DNA of 33,185 nucleotides, from the NCBI GenBank assembly GCA_002724245.1, contig PBOG01000221.1, positions 1 through 33,185 of the forward strand. Direction: 5' to 3'. A program made the translations under genes and the position numbers. Below are positions 26,904 to 33,185 of this stretch, piece after piece (the first letter of the stretch is position 1; every line of letters begins with the position of its first letter). The notes below the pieces were generated by a model, which was not told the DNA's origin, ran no database searches, and saw only the letters and a list, made by a program, of their open reading frames with translations. This stretch comes from Planctomycetaceae bacterium. GTDB taxonomy: Bacteria > Planctomycetota > Planctomycetia > Pirellulales > Pirellulaceae.

Positions 26904-27998
26904 ATGAGAATTGAAGACGTCCGGATCACGATTGTCGAGATTCCACAAATCGAGCCGATAGCTCCTTATCGCTCCCATATCCGTACCAGTTCGACTACGT
27001 GCAGTGCGATCGTAGAGTTGTGTTGTGACCAAGGGCTGGTGGGATGGGGAGAGTTCAATGTCAACTTTCTGCCGGGTACCACGGCTGGCCCCATGCAGGA
27101 GCAGGCACGTGATTTTCTGGTGGGCTGGGACCCTCGCGACGTAGAAGTTTTTGCGCAGCAGTGCCCATTTGAGAACCGCCTGAAATCTGGCTTAGAGATC
27201 GCGATGTGGGACGCGGCGGGCAAATCTGCCGGCTTGCCAGTAGCACGCTTATTGGGTGGAATTCTGCGGCCGGAGGTTGAATTGGCTGCCTGCATGGGAA
27301 TTCAGACCTACGAACGTGCAGGTGAAATCGCCCGCTGGTATGTTGAGCAGGGTTACACGACGCTGAAGACGAAGGCGGGAGCGAACGCGGAGGAAGACTT
27401 GGAAATGGTGCGCGGTGTCCGCGACGCCGTGGGCGATCGGTTGCAGTTGCGCATCGACCCCAACCGGGCTTATTCACCGCAACAGGCGGCTGAGCTGGCT
27501 CGCCAACTGGAGCCCTATCAACTCCAGTATTTCGAGCAACCGATTATGGCAGATCCGTTGGCAGATGCGGTTTGGCTAAGGCAGCAGACACAGACTCCGT
27601 TGGCATTGAATGAAAGCGTCATCGATCCGCCCAGTGTGTGGGAAATCCTGCGGCTTGATGCCGCGGAATTCATCTTGCCAGATACCCACATTGCCGGTGG
27701 TATTGGCCCCTGCCGCAAAATCGGTGAGCTGGGTGCCGCGGCCGGTGTTCCCTGCATCATGCACTGTGGCCACGACTTGGGTCCGAAAACAGCTGCCATG
27801 GTCCACGTTGCGGCCGCGTGCGAGGCCTACAGTCTGGCCAATGACAGTACGTACTACGGCTTGGTTGAAGACATTACGGTACGACCATTGGTCATCGAGA
27901 AAGGCCGCATCCGTGTCCCTGAAACACCCGGTCTGGGTGTCGAGGGAGATCCGGAGAAGATCCGCAAATATGCAGTTGATGCGGTTAGCCAGGCGTAA
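26904..27998 (+). CDS. Enolase-superfamily enzyme (mandelate racemase/muconate lactonizing type)
   Basis: A 364-residue cytoplasmic metal-dependent enzyme that abstracts the alpha-proton of a carboxylate. The N-terminal capping domain begins MRIEDVRITIVEIPQI. In the barrel, TTLKTKAG provides the KxK pair (Lys155, Lys157). The magnesium ligands are Asp185 (RIDPNRAY), Glu211 (FEQP) and Glu237 (LNES). PDTHIAGGIG (Asp260) and IMHCGHD (His287) occupy the opposite side, resembling the Asp-His dyad of the mandelate racemase/galactonate dehydratase group. Candidate reactions are racemisation, dehydration of a sugar acid, or cycloisomerisation. The ATG at 26904 has CAGGA about eight bases upstream; the frame extends to 26808 but overlaps the preceding gene. 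It is probably co-transcribed with the sialidase-like gene. Confidence 0.88.
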   Translation: MRIEDVRITIVEIPQIEPIAPYRSHIRTSSTTCSAIVELCCDQGLVGWGEFNVNFLPGTTAGPMQEQARDFLVGWDPRDVEVFAQQCPFENRLKSGLEIAMWDAAGKSAGLPVARLLGGILRPEVELAACMGIQTYERAGEIARWYVEQGYTTLKTKAGANAEEDLEMVRGVRDAVGDRLQLRIDPNRAYSPQQAAELARQLEPYQLQYFEQPIMADPLADAVWLRQQTQTPLALNESVIDPPSVWEILRLDAAEFILPDTHIAGGIGPCRKIGELGAAAGVPCIMHCGHDLGPKTAAMVHVAAACEAYSLANDSTYYGLVEDITVRPLVIEKGRIRVPETPGLGVEGDPEKIRKYAVDAVSQA

Positions 27999-28013
27999 GC
28001 AGAGGCCGGCGTT

Positions 28014-29441
28014 TCAAGGAGTCACTACGGTTTTCCGCTGGCGCACCGGCCACCATTGGTCGATGCGACTGGCCAGTTCCGCTACCACCGCGGGGTGCTG
28101 TTTAGCCAGGTTTTGTTCTTCATGGGGGTCTGCCAGCAAGTCGAACAGCTGTGGCCTGGTGGCCCTGCTGTCGTGTACGGCCTGGTAGCGGTTGACTTGA
28201 CCATCATACGTAAGCACCAGCTTCCAACGGTCGCGGATACACCAGCGGTAGAGCAGGGATGCTTCCGGCACACCCAAGTTAGCGATGTCGTGGGCAAACC
28301 CTTCGCCGAATAATGCATCTCGCTGCAGTGGACGGTTGTGCGTGGCCAGCGGCAACAGGTTGAGGCCAGGTAAATTTGCTGGCGCATCGCCGTTTGCTGC
28401 CGCCAATAGTGTTGGTACCAGGTCGATACTGCTGACGAGATCGTCGCGCCGGGCAGCCGGAATCCGGCCGGGCCAGCGGAGCATAATGGGCGTCCGCACT
28501 CCTCCTTCGTAGGGAGACTGTTTCGACCGGGGAGCGAATTGCGGCCGCCAGCCAGCCGGCACTTTGGTGCCGGCCGTCCTTTGGATCCAGCCATTGTCGG
28601 TGACGAAGGCGACGAGGGTATTTTTTTGTACCTCGAGATCCGTCAACGCGTCGAGCAACTGGCCGCATGTTTCGTCGAACCACTCGCACATTGCGTAGTA
28701 TTTAGCCAGCTTTGCTGGCCGGCCGGGTACACGGTAGCGGCGCAAAATCCGCTCGGGAGGATTGTGGGGCGAGTGTGGTAGGAAAGGCGCATACCAGACA
28801 AAAAAAGGAGTCTCCTGCTGGACCGCGCTGCGCATGAAATCCAGTACGGGCTGCAGACCCTGGCGTCCGACTTTCAGTCCGTCGTCGCCATGTCGTCCGC
28901 CCGGTTCGGGGAACCCGCGTGTCATGCCGTGGGTGAATCCGCCGCGTCGGTAGCTTCCTTCCCACCACTTACCGCTCTGGTGGCTGCGGTAGCCTTGTGC
29001 GCCGAGGAGCTGTGCTAATGTTGGCTGGCGGTCGATGTGATCGATCAGCCGGCTACGCAATTCTTTGTAGGCGTTGGAGGCTGGCGGAGCGAGCGCCGGC
29101 GACGGGTCGTTACCGGTCGTCAGGTGTTGATGGGCATACAGCCCGGTTGCCAAGGTCATCAGCGATGGGCGGCACAGCGAGGTGGGAACGTAGCCGCGTG
29201 GAAACAAGACACTCTGCCGGGCCAGCTGGTCTAAACGTGGCGTTTGCACTATGTCGTGGCCCATAAATCCGAAATCAGTCCAGGCCTGGTCATCGGAGAT
29301 AATGAGCACCAGATTGGGAGCGGCTGGTTTACCTGCCCCCCAGGCAGTTTGCCAGAGTGTGCATGCGCAGAGCACTGAGACCAGCGATAGCAGCGGTCCT
29401 AATTTCGGATAGGGAGAGTGCATTTGCATAGCCAGCCCCAT
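28014..29441 (-). CDS. Secreted sulfatase with non-canonical CRPSL activation motif
   Basis: A 475-residue S1-type sulfatase. The signal peptide is about residues 1-36. APNLVLIISDDQAWTDFG provides the metal aspartates Asp50/Asp51. The activation segment reads PTSLCRPSLMTLATG: Cys90 is present, but the arginine expected four residues later (CxPxR) is Leu94, and an arginine follows the cysteine directly. QSGKWWEG (lysine), PFFVWYAPFLPHSPHNPP, VAFVTDNGW (DN metal site) and SKQSPYEGGVRTPIMLRWPG are the other conserved elements, so the catalytic site appears otherwise intact. It ends 15 bp after the convergent enolase-superfamily gene. Alternative ATG starts at Met5 or Met7 would also keep the signal peptide. 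The substrate is unknown. Confidence 0.9.
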   Translation of the reverse strand: MGLAMQMHSPYPKLGPLLSLVSVLCACTLWQTAWGAGKPAAPNLVLIISDDQAWTDFGFMGHDIVQTPRLDQLARQSVLFPRGYVPTSLCRPSLMTLATGLYAHQHLTTGNDPSPALAPPASNAYKELRSRLIDHIDRQPTLAQLLGAQGYRSHQSGKWWEGSYRRGGFTHGMTRGFPEPGGRHGDDGLKVGRQGLQPVLDFMRSAVQQETPFFVWYAPFLPHSPHNPPERILRRYRVPGRPAKLAKYYAMCEWFDETCGQLLDALTDLEVQKNTLVAFVTDNGWIQRTAGTKVPAGWRPQFAPRSKQSPYEGGVRTPIMLRWPGRIPAARRDDLVSSIDLVPTLLAAANGDAPANLPGLNLLPLATHNRPLQRDALFGEGFAHDIANLGVPEASLLYRWCIRDRWKLVLTYDGQVNRYQAVHDSRATRPQLFDLLADPHEEQNLAKQHPAVVAELASRIDQWWPVRQRKTVVTP

Positions 29442-29777
29442 GGGGACGAAAATCCAGGCGCCGTCGCACCATCATCGAGCTGACAAGCCAGCCGGCGCCG
29501 CAGCATTGCCTGCGATGACGCATTGTAGGCCACGCCTCCTGGTTTGTGCAGCGTTGGAGCCTCTGGGCGGTTTGCCGACTCTGACCAGCGATGACGCACC
29601 ACGGTTCACCAGCCCGGCACCAGGAACTTGATCCTGGCGGTCCTGTCCCGTTGGTAGCCTTGTCTCAGTTCCTGATGCCGCGGATACTGGGGGAACAGCC
29701 TGTTCCGACGATTTTGCGGCGCTCGTAAGGCCGAGTGCGATTGGGGGCGATCTCTCTTGACGGTTGCGAAAACGACC
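29442..29777. other. Divergent intergenic region between the sulfatase and the thioredoxin-like gene
   Basis: About 336 bp without a supported gene. The ORFs present lack family resemblance. No convincing promoter pair, terminator or RNA gene was seen. Confidence 0.35.
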
Positions 29778-30338
29778 ATGAACTTTCCACAGATTTTTGC
29801 TGCCGGCCTGGGCTACCAGGACTATCTGGCGGAATTTGGTACACCTGAACATCAGCGGCGCTGGGGCGAGGTCGCAGAACAGGTCGCTTTAACACCCCCC
29901 CAGAAGTCCCTGCTGAGTGGATTCCAGAGGGAAATGCATGTGATCTGTGTCGCTGGTGCGTGGTGTGGGGATTGCGTGAATCAGTGCCCTGTTTTTCTGC
30001 ATTTTGAACAGGCCAGCAGCCGTATCCAGGTACGCTATGTGGACCGGGATAATGCACAAGTCTTGTCGGAACCACTCCTGTTGTGTGGTGGTGCCCGGGT
30101 TCCCCAGGTGGTCTTTCTCAGCGAGGATGACGAGTTTGTCGGACGCTACGGCGACCGCACGCTGGCGAAGTATCGCCAGATGGCCAGTCAGCAGTTGGGA
30201 CCGACCTGTCCCAGCGGTCTGGTGCCGCCTCCCGAGGATCTGCTGGCGGCTGTGGTGCAGGATTGGCTGAATGAGTTTGAACGCATCCAGTTGCTCCTCA
30301 GGACGTCGCCCAGACTGCGCGAACGGCATGGCGACTGA
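29778..30338 (+). CDS. Thioredoxin-like protein (CGDC)
   Basis: A 186-residue cytoplasmic thioredoxin-fold protein. HVICVAGAWCGDCVNQCPVF holds the redox motif CGDC (Cys63, Cys66) with an extra Cys70, and GGARVPQVVFLSED provides the cis-proline strand. An N-terminal helical segment (IFAAGLGYQDYLAEFG) and a C-terminal helical extension (DLLAAVVQDWLNEFERIQLLL) flank the domain, as in the Thioredoxin_9-type family. ATG 29778 is used rather than the upstream TTG 29757, although neither has a good ribosome site. It lies 137 bp before sufE on the same strand. A role in thiol repair is inferred from the fold only. Confidence 0.8.
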   Translation: MNFPQIFAAGLGYQDYLAEFGTPEHQRRWGEVAEQVALTPPQKSLLSGFQREMHVICVAGAWCGDCVNQCPVFLHFEQASSRIQVRYVDRDNAQVLSEPLLLCGGARVPQVVFLSEDDEFVGRYGDRTLAKYRQMASQQLGPTCPSGLVPPPEDLLAAVVQDWLNEFERIQLLLRTSPRLRERHGD

Positions 30339-30475
30339 ATGTGACAGTGCCTCGATGTCTCTGCTTGTGTGCAGACATTGAGAAAGGTAATTCCACGATC
30401 CATTGTTCTGAAGAGAGGATCCGGATTGGGCGTGTGAGGCGGTTCACCTGACCCGGTTGAAGACGGATACCAGTG

Positions 30476-30910
30476 ATGCGTACGACCACGATCGAAGAGT
30501 TGTTGGAAGATTTCGAGTTCCTGGACTCGTGGGAAGATCGCTACCGGTACATCATTGAACTCGGGGACGAGCTCGAAGACCTGGATGCTGAATTGCGGGT
30601 CGAGGAAAACCGTGTGCAGGGATGTGTCAGTAACGTCTGGCTGATTGCGAGTTTTGATGCGTCCTCGCCTCCGCAAATTTCGTTTCGGGCGGATAGCGAT
30701 TCACAGTTGGTGCGTGGCCTGGTATCGATCTTGATCATGCTCTGTAACGACCAGCCGGCGCCAACCGTCCTGGCGCTTGATGTCGAGGATTTATTTACTC
30801 GATTGGAACTACGCAACCACCTCAGTCGTTCGCGCAGCAATGGCCTGTTTTCGATGGTCAAACGGATTCGTGTCCTGGCGGCGGAGGGCATTGCGCAGGC
30901 CGACCATTAG
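30476..30910 (+). CDS. sufE: SufE family sulfur-acceptor protein
   Basis: Accepts persulfide sulfur from a SufS-type cysteine desulfurase for iron-sulfur cluster assembly, cytoplasmic. The 144-residue length is normal for SufE. IEELLEDFEFLDSWEDRYRYIIELGDEL is the conserved N-terminal helix pair. NRVQGCVSNVWL holds the acceptor Cys50. FRADSDSQLVRGLVSILI and the C-terminal LELRNHLSRSRSNGLFSMVKRI are the remaining family segments. The frame contains GTG ATG at 30473-30478; the ATG at 30476 is chosen. No sufS or sufBCD gene is in the window. Confidence 0.94.
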   Translation: MRTTTIEELLEDFEFLDSWEDRYRYIIELGDELEDLDAELRVEENRVQGCVSNVWLIASFDASSPPQISFRADSDSQLVRGLVSILIMLCNDQPAPTVLALDVEDLFTRLELRNHLSRSRSNGLFSMVKRIRVLAAEGIAQADH

Positions 30911-30943
30911 CCTGCTGACGCACGTGAATCGATTGGCCAGATG

Positions 30944-30974
30944 TTGCCGCGGCGGGGAAGCGGCGGCGCGGCAA
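30944..30974. terminator. Inverted repeat between convergent sufE and M50 genes
   Basis: TTGCCGCG (30944-30951) and CGCGGCAA (30967-30974) form a perfect 8-bp inverted repeat around a 15-nt loop, in the short spacer between two converging genes. The stem starts with TTG and ends with CAA and has no long T-run, so it is at best a weak intrinsic or bidirectional terminator. Confidence 0.35.
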
Positions 30975-30981
30975 GTCACTA

Positions 30982-32079
30982 TCAGTTTGACAAGAAAATG
31001 GCGCGAGGTGCGAAGCAGACGATCGGGATTGCTAGTGATACGCAGCCGATGGAGGTTCTCAGCCAACCGAGCTTGACGCTGTCATCACGGGTTGGGGGAT
31101 GATCCGGTCCGGAAAGTAAGAGCAGGCCGATCATCAAGATCCAGACTCGCTCGTTCGTGTACACGAGCCACGCCAGTGCCACGACCAGGAATCCCCGGGC
31201 CAGCCAATGGGCACGTCGACCAAATAACGCATAGGCGACGTGACCCCCATCCAGCTGGCTGACAGGGATCATATTCAAGCCGGTGATGATCAGACCGACC
31301 CAGCCAGCCATGAAATAGGGGTTGAGTTGTCCCTGCCAGAGGATTTCCCGCGCGTTTCCACTTTCCGGTGATGCTAGTTGCATGGCCCATTGTGCCAGTA
31401 ACGGTTGATCGAGCAGAAACACTCCGAATTGCGGTAGATCCGCGTCGAGTTGGCGGGCACCGACCCAGAGAATCGGTATGGCCACCACCAGTCCCGCGAG
31501 AGGGCCAGCCAGCCCGATGTCAAACATTTCCTTGCGATTGGCTTTCATGCCGTCCATGGCGATGACTGCTCCCATAGTACCTATGGGCGAAATCGGGAAT
31601 GGCAGGAACAGCGGGTAAGTGGCTGGGATTCGGTATCGGACCATTACCAGGTAGTGGCCCATTTCATGGGTCAGCAGGATTGCTAGCACACATGCCGTGT
31701 AGGTCAGCCCGTCCTGCCAATGACGCAGCAGGACCTGGCGAATGGGCATCAGACTACCCTGCTCGAGGGCCTCTACCAGTAAATAGGTGGGAGAAAAGTT
31801 GAGGCTGCCTGCCACCAGGGTCGACAGACAGGTCAACAGAAACAGAATGATCGGAAGTCGCAGGCGTTTTCGCTTGGGTTGCAACCCCCGGGATGTAAAC
31901 CGCCCACCATTGTCTTGGCGTGGTGGCTTCGCCAGCGTGGCAGTAATGGTCCCGGAATCTGACAGGCTGGACGGGGATTCACCGATTTGCGAGGGAGCAA
32001 ACTCGGCGCCGTTTTCCGGTGTGTGACCATCTGGAGCACTCATGCTGCCAGGATAACATTGCAGCGAGCTGCCAGCCAT
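30982..32079 (-). CDS. Site-2-protease-type membrane metalloprotease (M50)
   Basis: An intramembrane or membrane-embedded zinc protease family member of 365 residues. After a polar N-terminus of about 70 residues, several membrane segments follow. TACVLAILLTHEMGHYLV holds the HEMGH zinc motif (His138, Glu139, His142). LNMIPVSQLDGGHVAYALFG is the second M50 signature, with the LDGGH aspartate as third zinc ligand. PFPISPIGTMGAVI and FDIGLAGPLAGLVVA are typical of the S2P group without a PDZ domain. The start could be Met13 at 32043 instead of 32079; neither has a Shine-Dalgarno. Substrates are unknown. It converges with sufE. Confidence 0.92.
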   Translation of the reverse strand: MAGSSLQCYPGSMSAPDGHTPENGAEFAPSQIGESPSSLSDSGTITATLAKPPRQDNGGRFTSRGLQPKRKRLRLPIILFLLTCLSTLVAGSLNFSPTYLLVEALEQGSLMPIRQVLLRHWQDGLTYTACVLAILLTHEMGHYLVMVRYRIPATYPLFLPFPISPIGTMGAVIAMDGMKANRKEMFDIGLAGPLAGLVVAIPILWVGARQLDADLPQFGVFLLDQPLLAQWAMQLASPESGNAREILWQGQLNPYFMAGWVGLIITGLNMIPVSQLDGGHVAYALFGRRAHWLARGFLVVALAWLVYTNERVWILMIGLLLLSGPDHPPTRDDSVKLGWLRTSIGCVSLAIPIVCFAPRAIFLSN

Positions 32080-32329
32080 GGCCGGTAGTCCGTGTCATGC
32101 TCCGACGGCTGGGAAGCGCCCTTTTCCTGTTTTCCTGGTTTTGGTACTTAGCCACTCGCGAGGCTCGTTTGACTCGGCTACGGACGATCCGAAGTGATCT
32201 CTCTGGCGCTGACCCGATCACGGTCGAAGCAGTTGGGGACGCCGGCCGGAGTAATTCTCGCTGCGGTCGCTGCAGATACCGGGGCGTTGTGGCCTCTACG
32301 GGATGATCCAGGTACGAGGGACTATCGTC

Positions 32330-33185
32330 ATGAAACGGCTGCCCGCACAATTGGGAATGATCGCGATCATGATCTGCGGTGGTTTGGTGACTATTTTTTG
32401 GCCAACGGGGCAAACAGGGCCGTCTGCCGGAAGTGGCGTGGCGGCCACGGAACCATCGAGCGAGCCAGCCCTGCAACCGATCCCTGCGCCAGCTGATTCG
32501 GAAGGTCAGGCAGTTCAGGACGATTCCGGAACCACGGCGACTGCCTACGCGCTTCCTCCTGTCAGTCGAGCGCTTGGTGACCCGCCGCCCACGCAGCCAG
32601 GAAACGGGTACCAGCCGCAACGCATGGCACCCACCCCAGCTGGCGAACGCGAACTGGATAGCAGTCACCTGGCTTTGGCTTCTGCACCGATCGACGATGC
32701 TGCCGGTACTCCGGCTCCAGTCGACCCGCTTGCCACTCCGGTGCGGGCGGCCATTTCGTCATTGGATCCAGACGACACGGCAGATGGTGATTTCACGACC
32801 GATTCGGTTCGCGCCCGCTTCAACGCTCCACCAGCATCTGGCGTGGCACCTCCAGCAACGTTGTTGAACGCGTCGCCTGAGACGCGCGTGTTGTCTGGGA
32901 CCAGATCGAGGAACCCGGCGTGGGATGACTCAACTGTCCCACCTGTCGAGGGTGGTGCCCTGCACGCAGCAAACCCACCGGTCGATCCGGCGGCTGCTGC
33001 TCCAGGGGCATCCGTAGCAATAGAGGAGCGCGTGAACGTACCACTTCCGGCAGCAGCGGCTGTGTTCGACGTGCCTACGGGTGAGCCGGTGCCGGCAGCG
33101 GAATTGAAGCAACCTCTGGACGGGCAACCTCTGGACGGGCAACCTCTGGACGGGCAACCTCTGGACGGGCAACCTCTGGACGGGC
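32330..33185 (+). CDS. Exported Pro/Ala-rich protein with QPLDG repeats, 3' end outside window
   Basis: The frame is open from ATG 32330 to the window edge (285 codons), so the gene is incomplete. GAGGG lies about ten bases before the ATG. Residues 1-28 (MKRLPAQLGMIAIMICGG, then LVTIFWPTG) are an N-terminal signal or anchor. The remainder is low complexity, rich in Ala, Pro, Asp, Thr and Ser, without a recognised domain. The visible end consists of five perfect copies of QPLDG. Family and function are not recognised; an extracytoplasmic linker or cell-surface protein is the only inference the sequence supports. Confidence 0.75.
   Translation, partial: MKRLPAQLGMIAIMICGGLVTIFWPTGQTGPSAGSGVAATEPSSEPALQPIPAPADSEGQAVQDDSGTTATAYALPPVSRALGDPPPTQPGNGYQPQRMAPTPAGERELDSSHLALASAPIDDAAGTPAPVDPLATPVRAAISSLDPDDTADGDFTTDSVRARFNAPPASGVAPPATLLNASPETRVLSGTRSRNPAWDDSTVPPVEGGALHAANPPVDPAAAAPGASVAIEERVNVPLPAAAAVFDVPTGEPVPAAELKQPLDGQPLDGQPLDGQPLDGQPLDG
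33110..33184 (+). repeat. 15-bp tandem repeat (QPLDG) running off the window end
   Basis: Five identical copies of caacctctggacggg starting at 33110, 33125, 33140, 33155 and 33170 encode QPLDG in frame. The window ends within the next copy, so the true copy number is unknown. The identical DNA suggests recent expansion, and the window edge may be an assembly break caused by the repeat. Confidence 0.97.

Overview
The window looks like a chromosomal segment of a planctomycete, probably of the Pirellulales type. The grounds are two secreted formylglycine-type sulfatases, a Tat-exported DUF1501 protein, an exported PQQ-propeller protein, an exported sialidase-like protein, a topoisomerase I with C-terminal repeats and a lysine-rich tail, moderately high G+C, and many genes without classical Shine-Dalgarno sites. 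No rRNA, tRNA, CRISPR array, insertion sequence or prophage gene was recognised.

Layout. 1-2751 (-): a membrane-anchored PpiD/SurA-like protein cut by the window edge. 3109-5883 (+): topA. 5906-7210 (-): a bicupin protein. 7512-9347 (+): typA/bipA. 9427-16939 (-): five genes on one strand, in transcription order sulfatase, PQQ propeller, epoxide hydrolase-like alpha/beta hydrolase, FGGY sugar kinase and an Nramp-like transporter. The last three are tightly packed, and kinase and transporter overlap by 8 bp. 17169-18536 (+): DUF1501. 18599-19801 (-): a protein with two STN-like domains. 20131-20784 (+): a HEAT/TPR protein. 20957-22006 (+): purM. 22068-24440 (-): dsbD. 24567-25595 (-): an APH-fold kinase. 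25796-27998 (+): a sialidase-like and an enolase-superfamily gene. 28014-29441 (-): a second sulfatase. 29778-30910 (+): a thioredoxin-like protein and SufE. 30982-32079 (-): an M50 protease. 32330 to the end (+): an exported Pro/Ala-rich protein running into a QPLDG tandem repeat at the window edge.

The most striking observation is in dsbD. The reading frame is interrupted by one in-frame TGA (22374-22376) exactly where the first cysteine of the C-terminal thioredoxin CxxC motif should be (ADW-TGA-G-T-C-K). The frame then continues for 102 codons through a normal thioredoxin C-terminus to a TAA. A 6-bp hairpin with an AGUU loop begins 17 nt downstream of the TGA, with its apical loop 23 nt downstream, which fits the general geometry of bacterial SECIS elements. 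The simplest reading is a selenocysteine-containing DsbD (UxxC), which ordinary gene calling would split into a truncated dsbD and a small orphan ORF.

A second unusual protein is the Nramp-like transporter. It lacks the DPGN metal-binding motif and carries three EF-hand-type calcium loops in a predicted periplasmic loop. Functionally the window mixes housekeeping genes (topA, typA, purM, sufE) with the secreted polysaccharide-degradation repertoire usual in planctomycetes, and with envelope redox and proteolysis functions.
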